Position numbers and translations under genes: made by a program. From Planotetraspora phitsanulokensis (GTDB lineage: Bacteria > Actinomycetota > Actinomycetes > Streptosporangiales > Streptosporangiaceae): a stretch of 64,000 bases of DNA. The stretch covers positions 372,001-436,000 of the forward strand of contig NZ_BOOP01000003.1 in the NCBI RefSeq assembly GCF_016863295.1, given 5' to 3'. The notes beneath the pieces were generated by a model. That model saw only the letters and a program-made list of their open reading frames with translations, was not told the origin of the DNA and did no database searches. Shown here piece after piece: positions 51,470-60,626 of this stretch (positions are counted from its first letter, which is position 1; the number at the start of each line of letters is the position of its first letter).

Positions 51470-51995
51470 TAGTGGTTCATCCTGCTCGTCGAGATCGCCG
51501 ACTACTTCGCGGAACGAGGACGGGAGTAGTTCTGCTGCGGCTGGCGCGTTGACGACGGATGGCGGTCCCCCATCCGGTCAATGGTGGCCACGGCTTTCAA
51601 ATCAGCGGTTCGCACCCAGAGGCGTCCACGAGAGCCGAGAAGTCCGCGTGGGGCTCAGCGATCGCACAGGCTCCTGTGAGACGGAGCAGTTGCCGGATCC
51701 ACGCCTCAAGGCCTGACTGGTCCGGCGATGGGAGATGCGAGGACGGCATTTCGCTCCCTTACCGATCTTCCAGGTGGGGAGATGAGTTGGGTCTCTGAGG
51801 TTACTACGGAGAGTAGCGAATGGCTACACTTAGTTATGACTCGAGGAGTTTTCGGGTCGAACTTCTATTCATCGCGCCGTCTCCGACATTGACTCGCCTG
51901 ATCAGATCGGGTCTGGCCACGTGCCACAAACGATCTCCGACGGACCCCGCGCTCGCCGACGGTCGCGTCTGCTCCCTGGCGGCGACGTCGGGAAT
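51470..51995. other. Spacer with a short gene tail and AT-rich patch
   Basis: Just after the MFS gene, 51484-51531 reads ILLVEIADYFAERGRE then a stop, which looks like the end of a lost gene, family unknown. An AT-richer patch around 51800-51860 holds CTAC-GGAGA-GTAG (51804-51816). No intact gene is supported; the reverse ornithine-cyclodeaminase-like gene ends at 51996. Confidence 0.4.
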
Positions 51996-52952
51996 TCAAC
52001 GGCTCTCATCCAGCCGGGAGACGATCGCTTCGGCAACGACGAGATCCTGCCAGGACATACCTGCGCTCTTGAACAGAACGGGCCGGTCCGTCGCGAGTTC
52101 CACCTCTCCGGAGACGACTGAACGCATCGTGATCAGATGCTCTCGAGTGATGGCGTTCTCTCCGATGGCCATCACCACGTCGCCGCATTCGCGCAGCGCC
52201 GTCGTCACGTCTTCGACGATGACCTGCGCACGCCGCAACAAGCCCGCGTCGACCTCCCGGGCGTCGGGCTCGTGGGAGCCCACGGCGATCACGACCGCGT
52301 CGTCGCGTACGAGAGACGAATCGAAAACCGGTCGGCGGGACGTTGTGGCGCACACCACCACGTCCGCGTCGCGAACCACGTTCGCGGTATGGCGACCGCC
52401 GGTCGCGACGACCGCAACGTCAGCGTGCCGCAGTGCGGTATGCGCCTCGGGACGTTGCACGACATAGGTCACGCTTGAGATCTCCCGCGTCCCGTACAGC
52501 ACCGATTTCAGCGTGTCGGCGTGCCCGACACCCTGAGGTCCGGCGCCGAAAACGACGACGTTCAGGGGCTCAGTCGTTCGCGTCAGCACGGGTCTGACAG
52601 CCGCCATCGAGACGGCGGGAGTACGCAGTGCGGTCAGTGCGGGGGCGTCGAGCAGGGCTTTGGGGGTGAGCGTCACGGCGTCGAAGAGCACGTACAGGCC
52701 CTGGATTCGTGGCAGGCCGGTACCGCTGTTGTGCGGCGCGACTGTAACGATCTTTACCCCGGCACTGTCCGCACGTTCGCTGGGCATGATGAGGAACTGC
52801 CCGTGACGGACGTCGACGTGGCTTCGCGCGGGATCATCGGCGGGGTCGAACCCCGCACGCAGCGCCGCCTCGACGGCCTCAACGGCCTCACGCGGTGACG
52901 CAAGAGCGGCGATCTGTTCAGGGCCGATGTAGGGAAACGGCGTGTATGTCAC
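51996..52952 (-). CDS. Ornithine cyclodeaminase/mu-crystallin-type reductase
   Basis: This 318-residue enzyme has the family fold: SREAVEAVEAAL-type N-lobe, GVKIVTVAPHNSGTGLPRIQG, and the Rossmann motif VVVFGAGPQGVGHADTLKSV with CATTSRRPVFD and AVGSHEPDAREVD. Next to a proline-racemase-family gene it is most likely a delta-1-pyrroline-2-carboxylate (ketimine) reductase rather than a true ornithine cyclodeaminase. Its ATG overlaps the racemase stop (ATGA), so the two act together on imino acids. Confidence 0.92.
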   Translation of the reverse strand: MTYTPFPYIGPEQIAALASPREAVEAVEAALRAGFDPADDPARSHVDVRHGQFLIMPSERADSAGVKIVTVAPHNSGTGLPRIQGLYVLFDAVTLTPKALLDAPALTALRTPAVSMAAVRPVLTRTTEPLNVVVFGAGPQGVGHADTLKSVLYGTREISSVTYVVQRPEAHTALRHADVAVVATGGRHTANVVRDADVVVCATTSRRPVFDSSLVRDDAVVIAVGSHEPDAREVDAGLLRRAQVIVEDVTTALRECGDVVMAIGENAITREHLITMRSVVSGEVELATDRPVLFKSAGMSWQDLVVAEAIVSRLDESR

Positions 52953-53968
52953 CGCAGGACGAACCCTTCGCCGAGTGAGTCCTCGGGATCGATCTCGAAA
53001 GTGTGCCGGCCGGTCCGGAACGCCATGCCGGTGACCTCCGGCAGAAATGCCTGACGGCCCGCGACCGGAACCTCGCCCGTGACTCGTGCAAGGAATCGTG
53101 TTCCGACGATGGAGTGGTGGACGAGCCGCTGCCCGGGCTGGAGTACGCCGTCCGATGCGAGCACGGCCACTCGTGAACAGGTGCCCGATCCACAGGGCGA
53201 ACGATCGACCTCGCCGTCGGCGAAGACGGTGACGTTGCGCTGATGGAGATCGCCTGCGTCATCCACGCCGAGCCCTTCGAAGAGGATGGTGCCATAGATA
53301 CCGTTCAGCCGATCGTCCAAAGGATGCGTCGCGTAATCAGTGTCGTTGAGCAGCCATTTGATCTCACGACCCACGGCGATGAGTTCGGGGTAATTCTCCG
53401 GAACGACGCTGAGGCCGATGCTTGAGGCATCGAGATGCGCATATGTCGCTCCGCCGAAGCTGATGTCGACGACCACCTCGCCGCGCGAGGTCGAAATCCC
53501 GATCTGCTTGTGGAGGCGGTAGCTGGCAACGCTGAGGAAGTCCACCCCGGTGATCCGCTCTCCCTCGGCGTGGACACGCGCGGTCACCCGCCCGGAAGGC
53601 ACGTCGATGCGTACGTCCGTAACACCCGACGGGTCAGGCTTGACGAGCCCGCTCTGCACCGCCCACACACCCAGCGCGATGGTCCCGTGACCACATGCCG
53701 TGGAAAAGCCGTCCTTGTGCCAGAAGAGCACTCCCAAATGTGCGCCTTCGTCATCAGGCTCGGTGAGAAAGCCGCCATACATATCCGCGTGCCCGCGCGG
53801 CTCGAAGCACAACAGCCTGCGCAGGCCGTCGACGTGTGGGTCGCTGATCGCGAACATGCGCTTTTCCGCTACAGTCGCGCCTTCGATGGCCACGGGAGGA
53901 TCGCTGACGATCCGAAACGGCTCACCGGCTGTGTGGTAATCCGTGGTCGAAATCTTTCGGATATTCAT
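52949..53968 (-). CDS. Proline racemase/4-hydroxyproline epimerase-family enzyme
   Basis: This 339-residue PLP-independent enzyme has both catalytic cysteines: C92 in STACGHGTIALG and C259 in DRSPCGSGTCS. Keeping both favours racemase/epimerase chemistry; the dehydratase subgroup has Thr at the second place. It starts with the family sequence ISTTDYHTAGEPFRIV. The coupled reductase downstream suggests catabolism of D-/L-proline or hydroxyproline. The XRE gene 100 bases upstream, same strand, may regulate it. Confidence 0.94.
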   Translation of the reverse strand: MNIRKISTTDYHTAGEPFRIVSDPPVAIEGATVAEKRMFAISDPHVDGLRRLLCFEPRGHADMYGGFLTEPDDEGAHLGVLFWHKDGFSTACGHGTIALGVWAVQSGLVKPDPSGVTDVRIDVPSGRVTARVHAEGERITGVDFLSVASYRLHKQIGISTSRGEVVVDISFGGATYAHLDASSIGLSVVPENYPELIAVGREIKWLLNDTDYATHPLDDRLNGIYGTILFEGLGVDDAGDLHQRNVTVFADGEVDRSPCGSGTCSRVAVLASDGVLQPGQRLVHHSIVGTRFLARVTGEVPVAGRQAFLPEVTGMAFRTGRHTFEIDPEDSLGEGFVLR

Positions 53969-54068
53969 ACGCGGTCAACGTAGCACCCGAGCCCGTACAT
54001 GGACTGTCCGCGCAGATCTTGGACTACAGGCGCTCGCGCGGGCCCTGGGAGCTGTACGGAAAACGCTG

Positions 54069-54890
54069 TCACTCGCCCGGGCCCATGGCTGCCAGCCTGG
54101 AGAGCGCGTGCTCTGACGAGGAGCCCGGCTCAGCCTGGGAGACGAAAAGGTGATGGCCGGGAGCGGTCTCCATGGAGAACATCTGGCGCCAGAGGGTCAG
54201 GTCGCCGATCTTCCGGTGCCGCAGGAGTTTGGGATCTCGCACCGTAGCGCGCACGTCGTGGCGTGCCCACAGCCGGCGGAAGTCCTCGCTCTTGTCGGAA
54301 AGCTCCTCGATGAGCTTGCGCTGATACTTGTCGTGGCGGACCGCCACCGTCATGGCGCGCAGATGGGCCACCTTGAAGGCGGCCTCGCCCTCCCATTCCA
54401 GAAAGTACTCACGTGATTGCGGGTTGAGGAAGGTGAACCGCATCAGGTTGTCGGTGTGCTCGTACCCCTCCCACAGGGCGGCCGCCATGCGGTTGCGGGC
54501 CAGGACGTCCAGGCGGTGGTTCACCACGTAGGCCGGCGCATGGGTCCATTGCTCCATCAGTTGGACCACGTGCAGGTCGACCGGCCGATGGGTGCACTCC
54601 GGAAGGCCTGCCCGGGGACGCGCGAGTTCGTGGAGATGCGCGGTGGCGTCCGCGTCGCGACAGAGGACCCGCGCCAGCGCGTCGATCACTTGCTCCGACG
54701 GACTGCGTTGTCTGCCCTGCTCCAACCGCGTGTAGTAGTCGATGCTGACGCCCGCCAAGAGCGCCACTTCATCGCGGCGCAACCCCGGCGTCCTGCGGCG
54801 GTACTCGACATGAGACAAACCCGCCTGAGCAGGGGTGGTCTGTCGTCGTCTCGCCTTGAGGAACTCTCCAAGCGGGCTGCTGGCGCACAT
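54069..54890 (-). CDS. XRE-family regulator with MmyB-like domain, copy A
   Basis: This 273-residue MLTR-type regulator has an HTH (YRRRTPGLRRDEVALLAGVSIDYYTRLEQG) and a ligand-binding C-domain with APAYVVNHRLDVLARNRMAAALW and FRRLWARHDVRATVRDPKLLRHRKIGDLTLW. AGGAG precedes ATG 54890. It is closely similar to the copy at 57853-58662: both share GEFLKARRR/GEFLRARRR, SPSEQVIDALARV/TPSDQVIDALARV and SEDFRRLWARHD. It lies upstream of the imino-acid genes on the same strand. Confidence 0.93.
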   Translation of the reverse strand: MCASSPLGEFLKARRRQTTPAQAGLSHVEYRRRTPGLRRDEVALLAGVSIDYYTRLEQGRQRSPSEQVIDALARVLCRDADATAHLHELARPRAGLPECTHRPVDLHVVQLMEQWTHAPAYVVNHRLDVLARNRMAAALWEGYEHTDNLMRFTFLNPQSREYFLEWEGEAAFKVAHLRAMTVAVRHDKYQRKLIEELSDKSEDFRRLWARHDVRATVRDPKLLRHRKIGDLTLWRQMFSMETAPGHHLFVSQAEPGSSSEHALSRLAAMGPGE

Positions 54891-55315
54891 GTCCGTCTCC
54901 TGCCATGCGAATCCCCGGAAATCGTTTCCGGGCTTTCTCTGCAAGGGACCGCACCGCCGATTTCTCATCGTTGTGAGTGCTGGGACGGATCGCTCCCGAA
55001 CCACGGCCTCCGGCCACGCTCCGAAACGCGCGAGCTCCACGGAGAAATGCCTGGCACGGTGGATCCACCGGGGCGTGACCCGTCGGCCGGAACCTGCCGG
55101 CTGCTGGACAAGGGATTCGGCGACCGGAAGACCATCCGGTGGACCGCACGTGTGTGACGCCCTATCGTCACCAGCTCAGCCGGTTACTCCAAGGTGCCTG
55201 CATCGACCGTCACCTGTCAAGGCGGTGACGTAAAGCCTGGCGCAAGGATCCGGGTCGACATTCATGTACAGGCAAAAAGAGCCACGCCTGCCACCCGGCT
55301 CGCTTGCGCCGCCCG
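54891..55315. other. Divergent intergenic region with an inverted repeat
   Basis: It separates the reverse XRE copy A from the forward CGNR gene. CGTCACC (55208-55214) and GGTGACG (55224-55230) form an inverted repeat with a nine-base spacer, a possible operator. No gene is supported. Confidence 0.5.
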
Positions 55316-55939
55316 ATGTCGCCGTTTCAGAGTGATGGCGTGGCATTTGTCTACGTCAGTGGACGGCCGTCCCTCGACTTCCTCGGTACGCGTAAATGGC
55401 GGACGAGCCGTCCGGAGGAACTGCTGGACGTTCCCGTGACCTTCGCGACCTGGGCGGTGGATGCCGGCATCGTGCATCTCCCCGTCGATATGGATCCTGA
55501 CGGTTTGCGACGCGTGTTGCGGCTGAGAGAGGCGATCTACCGGCTCGTCGTCGGCCATCTCCGCGGTATGCCATGGAGCGCGAACGACCTGCGCATCCTG
55601 GAGGAGGAGGCATCGGGACCACCCACCGGCGTCCGCCTGTCCGCCGATCGTTCCCTCCGGCGGGAAGGTGACCTTCAGTCCGTGATGTCGACCCTCGCCC
55701 GCGACGCTGTGGAGCTTCTAGGCGGACCGGACGCCGATCGCATCCGAGAATGCGATCGCGTCGACTGCACTCGCCTCTTCATCGACAGCAGCCGCGGCGG
55801 CACCCGGCGTTGGTGCGGGATGGCCGAATGCGGCAACCGTGTCAAGGCGGTGTCGTACCGCCGAAGGCACGCAGCCCACCGTCCGGCTCAGCCAGAGGAA
55901 AGGGCGGGCACGATGAAGCGTCGTCTGCCGCACCCATGA
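55316..55939 (+). CDS. CGNR zinc-finger protein
   Basis: This 207-residue protein has an ABATE-type helical N-domain (SGRPSLDFLGTRKWR, then LRRVLRLREAIYRLVVG) and a C-terminal CGNR zinc finger: CDRVDCTRLFIDSSRGGTRRWC followed by CGNRVKAVSYRRRH. It is likely a DNA-binding stress regulator of unknown ligand. The start is uncertain: ATG 55316 has no clear ribosome site, with TTG 55304 and GTG 55334 as alternatives. It converges with the histidine kinase gene. Confidence 0.87.
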   Translation: MSPFQSDGVAFVYVSGRPSLDFLGTRKWRTSRPEELLDVPVTFATWAVDAGIVHLPVDMDPDGLRRVLRLREAIYRLVVGHLRGMPWSANDLRILEEEASGPPTGVRLSADRSLRREGDLQSVMSTLARDAVELLGGPDADRIRECDRVDCTRLFIDSSRGGTRRWCGMAECGNRVKAVSYRRRHAAHRPAQPEERAGTMKRRLPHP

Positions 55940-55995
55940 CCCGAAGCCAGGGGTGGTACCAGGCCTCCGCCACGCCCACGCCTCTTGGCTCTGCC

Positions 55996-57852
55996 TCAGC
56001 AGGGAATTGTGACGAGGAGCGATGTCCCGCTTCCCACCGGGCTGCTGATTTCCATGTCGCCGCCGATCACCGCAACACGGTCCTTGAGGCCGATGAGCCC
56101 CGAGCCGTTGCGGGGGTCGGCGCCTCCGATTCCGTCGTCGCGGACGCGGAGCCGCACGGCCGTGTCGTCAACGCTGAGGTCGATGTGAACTACTGAGGCC
56201 TGTGCATGCTTGGCCGCGTTCGTAAGTGCTTCCGAAACGATGTAATAGACGGCGGCTTCGACACGCTCGGGCTGCGTCCGGACATTGCCTACGTCCAGCT
56301 CGACCGGCACTGAGGAGCGGCGCGCCAGCATCTTGAGGGCCGGGCAGAGGCCCCCCTTGGACAGCATCCCCGGGTGCAGGCCACGGGAGAGTTCCTGCAG
56401 GTCCTCGATAGCGCCGGCCAGACCTTCGACCATGTGCGACAGGTGGGACTTGAGGTCAGGTGGCACGATGGCTTCGGCCGCCCGCAGTTCCAGCCCGAGC
56501 GTGACAAGGCGTTGCTGTGCTCCATCGTGCAGGTCGCGCTCGATACGGCGGCGGGATTCGTCTGCGGCCGCGATGATGCGGGCGCGGGAGGCGGTGAGTT
56601 CGGCTCGGCTCTGCGCATTGGCGATCGCGGTCCCGAGGAGTTCGGTGAACTTCATCATGCGCTCTTCGATCGCCTCGGGTTGCGGGTCCTCTGCGCGCGA
56701 AAATGCGATCATCACGCCCCACAGCTGGTTCTCGACCATGATCGGGCTGCCGACCACCGAGCCGAGCGCCCACTCGCGGGCGCGCCTGAGGAACTCGCCG
56801 GCGGCGTCGTCGTCGTCCGTACTGCGCCGCGCCGGTTTCCTGGTGTGCCACACCAGCTTCGCCACAGGCATGTCCTCGATCGGCCGACGCGAGCCCAGCG
56901 GCACGAAGTGGTCCCGGCAGCCATGATCATCCCAGTGGCTGAGCACGGTTAACGTGCCGTCGGGCTCGAACCGATTCATGTCGGTGTATCGCGTGCCCAT
57001 GATGCGGCCCATCTCGCGGGTGACCGCGTTGAACACCTCGGATGGGTCGGCTCCGCCGGCGACCAGCGTCGCGACGCGCCGAAGCGCGGCCTGTTCCTCT
57101 GCGACGGCCTCGCGGTCGCATGCCGCGGCCAGCAGGGCCTGCAACGACGGCACCACCTGCCGGTGCAGCCGCCGCAGCGTCGGCTCGGGCAGGTCGACGG
57201 GGATCAGGAGGGTGGCTATTTGAGTGGCGCCGTCGCGAAGCGGGAGTGCCGCGTGGTGCTCGTCGGCGGGGACCACCTCGGGCTCGATCGCCGCGTAGCG
57301 CAGTTCGAGCGCCTGGGCCAGGCACTGTGCGGCTGCCGGCAGTGCGGTTCGCAGGTCCTCCGCGCGCAGCAGCAGGTGAGCGAGGTCTGCGGCGAGGCCT
57401 GCCGTGCGGCGCTGTTCTTCGGCCTCTACGGCCCGTGACCGGGCCAGGTCCGCGACGAAGCCCACCAGCAGCGCGGTGGCGAAGAAGAGCAGGGTCGTCA
57501 CCAGTTCCCCACTGCCGGTCAGCGTCCACTTATAGAAGGGCGGCAGGTGAAAGTACTCATAGGAAAGGGCGCTGGCCACCGCGGTCGCCAGGCCGGACGC
57601 CAGGCCGAACACGGTCGAGATCAACAGCACGCCGAGCAGATAAACGACGCCGAGCGAATGCGGGGGCACAAACTGCCGGAGCGGGAAGAGCAGCAGGGTC
57701 ACCACGGCAACGCAGGCGGCGCCGGCCAAGACACCCATTGGCAAGGATGGAGTCTGGCGCAGCAGCAGCGACGGCAGCCTCGCTTGCGCTAACTCATTGC
57801 ACTTTCGCGTGTACTGTGCGGACATCGTGGTCACTGGTGAGTTTCTGATCAC
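55996..57852 (-). CDS. Sensor histidine kinase: DUF4118 membrane domain, GAF, HisKA_3
   Basis: This 618-residue NarL-type kinase has four KdpD-like (DUF4118) helices (about 40-135), a short coiled coil, a GAF domain (about 245-400, containing VGSPIMVENQLWGVMIAFS), and HisKA_3 with the phosphorylated H442 in RRIERDLHDGAQQRLV. The ATPase domain has SEALTNAAKHA, DDGIGGADP and GSGLIGLKDRV. The GTG at 57852 abuts the TAA of the XRE gene with no gap, so the two are co-translated. No response regulator is seen within this window. Confidence 0.94.
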   Translation of the reverse strand: MIRNSPVTTMSAQYTRKCNELAQARLPSLLLRQTPSLPMGVLAGAACVAVVTLLLFPLRQFVPPHSLGVVYLLGVLLISTVFGLASGLATAVASALSYEYFHLPPFYKWTLTGSGELVTTLLFFATALLVGFVADLARSRAVEAEEQRRTAGLAADLAHLLLRAEDLRTALPAAAQCLAQALELRYAAIEPEVVPADEHHAALPLRDGATQIATLLIPVDLPEPTLRRLHRQVVPSLQALLAAACDREAVAEEQAALRRVATLVAGGADPSEVFNAVTREMGRIMGTRYTDMNRFEPDGTLTVLSHWDDHGCRDHFVPLGSRRPIEDMPVAKLVWHTRKPARRSTDDDDAAGEFLRRAREWALGSVVGSPIMVENQLWGVMIAFSRAEDPQPEAIEERMMKFTELLGTAIANAQSRAELTASRARIIAAADESRRRIERDLHDGAQQRLVTLGLELRAAEAIVPPDLKSHLSHMVEGLAGAIEDLQELSRGLHPGMLSKGGLCPALKMLARRSSVPVELDVGNVRTQPERVEAAVYYIVSEALTNAAKHAQASVVHIDLSVDDTAVRLRVRDDGIGGADPRNGSGLIGLKDRVAVIGGDMEISSPVGSGTSLLVTIPC

Positions 57853-58662
57853 TTACGAGTGGGCGGCCATGTCGGCGAGCGCGCGCTCCGACGGGGAGCC
57901 GAGCTTGGCCTGGGCCACGAAGAGGAGGTACCCGGGAGCATTCTCGATGCGGAATTTCTGACGCCAGAGATCAAGGTCGCCGACTTTCCGATGGCACAGT
58001 CGTTTGGGTTCGTGGGATGTGACGCCCGCGTCGTGACGTGCCCAGAGCCGGCGGAAGTCCTCGCTGTTGTCTGAAAGCTCCTCAATGAGATCGCGCACGG
58101 ACGGGTCCTGGACGACCATCGTCATGGCACGCAGATGGGCGACCTTGAAGGCGGCCTCCTCCTCCCATTTCAGGAAGAACTCGCGGGATCGCGGATTGAG
58201 AAAGGTGAACCGAAGCAGGTTGTCGATGTGCTCGTACCCCTCCCACAGGGAGGCGGACAGCCGGTTGCGGACGAGGACGTCCAAGCGGTGGTTCACCACG
58301 AATGCCGGTGCGTGCGTCAAATGCTCAATCAGCTGGACCACGTCCGGGGCAACGGGCCGATGGGTGGACTTCGGCGTCCATGCTCGGGGGCGCGCGAGTT
58401 CGTGGAGATGCGCGGTGGCCGCCGCGTCAAGCCGGAAGACCCGCGCCAGCGCGTCGATCACCTGGTCCGACGGGGTGCGCTGTTTACCCTGCTCCAGCCT
58501 GGTGTAGTAGTCGAGACTGACGCCGGCCGACATTGCCACCTCATCTCGGCGCAACCCCTGCGTCCTGCGCCGGCGGTCAACGCACGGCAGCCCTGCTTCG
58601 CAGGGCGTGGTGAGCCGTCGTCTCGCCCTGAGAAATTCTCCAAGCGGGCTCTGTTTGCACAT
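57853..58662 (-). CDS. XRE-family regulator with MmyB-like domain, copy B
   Basis: This is a 269-residue MLTR-type regulator. The HTH is RRRRTQGLRRDEVAMSAGVSLDYYTRLEQG, and the C-domain has APAFVVNHRLDVLVRNRLSASLWEGYEHIDNL. It is a paralogue of 54069-54890, with most of the C-domain conserved. TAGGAGCTGGAC precedes the ATG. Directly downstream, with zero spacing, is a GAF histidine kinase, an unusual pairing because MLTR proteins are one-component regulators. Confidence 0.93.
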   Translation of the reverse strand: MCKQSPLGEFLRARRRLTTPCEAGLPCVDRRRRTQGLRRDEVAMSAGVSLDYYTRLEQGKQRTPSDQVIDALARVFRLDAAATAHLHELARPRAWTPKSTHRPVAPDVVQLIEHLTHAPAFVVNHRLDVLVRNRLSASLWEGYEHIDNLLRFTFLNPRSREFFLKWEEEAAFKVAHLRAMTMVVQDPSVRDLIEELSDNSEDFRRLWARHDAGVTSHEPKRLCHRKVGDLDLWRQKFRIENAPGYLLFVAQAKLGSPSERALADMAAHS

Positions 58663-58903
58663 GTCCAGCTCCTACCGTGCGAGCTGTGGGAAAAGGGCGG
58701 CGAATGTTGCTTCAGTCCCGGGCGCTCTGCCAGGTGCCTCACTGCCCCTTCCTGCACCCGGACCTCCTTCAGGATTTCGCTGGGCAGGCTCCCCCGTCGT
58801 CGACGGCAGCAGGCAATCCTGCTGTGAAGGCAGCCCCCGTCCCCGGCCCCGCAGGCGTGACCTCTCGTCATCCTGCTAGCCGGGTTGCCTTTCTCTCAAA
58901 TAC

Positions 58904-59344
58904 TCATCGGAGCGCATCCCTGTGGCCGGCGGATTCCGCCCGGTGCACTCGCCAGGCGATGTAGACGAGCACGAGCGCGAGTACCACCTCGATGCCGAGC
59001 CCGGTGCCCACTCCAACGGCCTCGAGAAGCGAGAAGTGGTCGAAGTGCCGGACGTGGAAGGTGAAGTGGGTGGCCGCATAGATCAGGTAGCCGATCAGCG
59101 CCGACAAGACGACCTTGCTGTCGAGCACCCAGGCGGCGAAGTACAGCATGCCGGTCAACGCGAGCCCGAGGCCGCCGATGTCGGAGATCAGGTGCTCGTT
59201 GTACGGGGGATCGAGGCTCACCGTCGGGAAGTCGTCGTAGAACGAGAGAGGAAAGGCGTACTGCCAAACCGAGGCGACCGTCTGCAGCGCGGCCAGGGCG
59301 AGCAGCCCGCCTCGCAGCCAATTCTTGATGTGTCCAGGATTCAT
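58904..59344 (-). CDS. Hypothetical four-helix membrane protein
   Basis: This 146-residue protein has four hydrophobic helices and a polar loop (FPLSFYDDFPTVSLDPPYNEHL) between the first two. FHVRHFDHFS, with three His, sits between helices 3 and 4. I do not recognise the family with certainty; it resembles DoxX-like or DUF4345-type small membrane proteins. It is on the same strand as the XRE-kinase pair, 241 bases upstream of it, and divergent from the NmrA-like gene. Confidence 0.75.
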   Translation of the reverse strand: MNPGHIKNWLRGGLLALAALQTVASVWQYAFPLSFYDDFPTVSLDPPYNEHLISDIGGLGLALTGMLYFAAWVLDSKVVLSALIGYLIYAATHFTFHVRHFDHFSLLEAVGVGTGLGIEVVLALVLVYIAWRVHRAESAGHRDALR

Positions 59345-59492
59345 GCATAAATGACGACAGGCGTGAGGTCTTCGTGACGCGGCACCTGGGCTGGAGTGGT
59401 GTGATTCTGGCCACGGAACGAGTTGTCACAATTCTTGTGGCTCGCGGGTCCTTCTCTTGTACAGCACAGCGCAGAGAGGGACGGGAGTAGGC

Positions 59493-60239
59493 ATGAAGAT
59501 CGCGGTTGCCGGTGGTACCGGGGTGGTCGGGCGGTTCGTAGTGGAGGCGCTGAGGGCTCGCGGACATGCGCCCGTTGTGCTGTCGCGCGGGCAGGGCGTC
59601 GATCTGATGAGCGGGTCCGGCCTGGAAGCGGCGCTGGCCGGGGCCGAGGCGGTCATCGACGTCAGCAACAAGATCACGAACCGCAAGTCGGTGTCGGTGG
59701 ACTTCTTCGACAAGGCGGGGCGGCATCTCGTCGGGGCGGCCGAGCGGGCCGGGGTACGGCACCTCGTGACGCCGTCGATCGTGGGAGTCGACCGGGTCAA
59801 GAGCCCGTACTACGCGGGCAAGCTGCGGCAGGAGGAGATCGTCCGGGACGGGGCGGTGCCGTGGACCATTCTGCGGGTGACGCAGTTCTACGAGTTCGCG
59901 GGTCAACTGCTGAGCGGCGTGCCGGGGCCGATCGCGGTGGTACCGACGGGACGGGTCCAGCCCATCGCCGCGCGGGAGGTGGCCGAAGCCCTCGCCGACC
60001 TCGCCGTCGGATCGCCGCAGGCGATGGCTCCCGAGCTCGCCGGCCCGCAGGTCGAGTCGCTGGTCGACATGGCCCGGCGCCTCATCGCCGCGGGCGGCGC
60101 CCGCCGGCGCCCGGTCCTGCCCCTGTACTTTCCCGGCGGTATGAGCAACGGCGGCCTGCTGCCGACCGGTCCCGGCCCCCGCGGCACCCAGACATTCGCC
60201 GACTGGCTCAGAGAGAAGATCCCTGCGACGCCTGCATGA
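59493..60239 (+). CDS. NmrA/SDR-like NAD(P)-binding protein
   Basis: This 248-residue atypical short-chain dehydrogenase starts MKIAVAGGTGVVGRFVVEAL, the NADP-binding GxxGxxG. It contains VRHLVTPSIVGVD, YAGKLRQEEIVRDGAVPWTILRVTQFYEF and IAAREVAEALADLA, as in NAD(P)H-binding NmrA-like proteins that act as redox sensors or isomerases. GGAGTAGGC precedes ATG 59493; ATG 59457 lies farther upstream. It is divergent from the membrane protein gene. Confidence 0.93.
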   Translation: MKIAVAGGTGVVGRFVVEALRARGHAPVVLSRGQGVDLMSGSGLEAALAGAEAVIDVSNKITNRKSVSVDFFDKAGRHLVGAAERAGVRHLVTPSIVGVDRVKSPYYAGKLRQEEIVRDGAVPWTILRVTQFYEFAGQLLSGVPGPIAVVPTGRVQPIAAREVAEALADLAVGSPQAMAPELAGPQVESLVDMARRLIAAGGARRRPVLPLYFPGGMSNGGLLPTGPGPRGTQTFADWLREKIPATPA

Positions 60240-60626
60240 CGCGGGCGCTCCGCGCACCGACACGGCGGCCTTCGACCGGGGGCCGCCTCACGGCCGAATA
60301 CTGCAACAGGGCGTCGACAGCGATCTCCCGGTTCGAGTGCCCCCTCATCTCGCCCTCCTCCTCCCCCGACGTGTGGCGCCGACGGCCGCGGGCCGAGGGC
60401 AAGATTTTGGGCCAGTCGCCGACGATGGCGATCACTTCCCCTGAATGATCAATCGGGCCTTGAGGTCGTAGATCGAGGGTGGGGGAAGGGGGAACCGCGC
60501 GGGACCTGGCCTACGCCGCCGAGGCCGGGAATGTGAGCCACCACTGGTCAGGCATCCGGCCTCGGTCCGCTGCTCTCCGGCGGCGTAGGGTGACCAGTAG
60601 GAACAATCTTGGTCCAGAGGGTGACC
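60240..60626. other. Spacer before the second histidine kinase
   Basis: No gene is supported in these 387 bases. AGAGGGTG lies immediately before the kinase ATG at 60627. I found no clear terminator after the NmrA-like gene. Confidence 0.45.
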
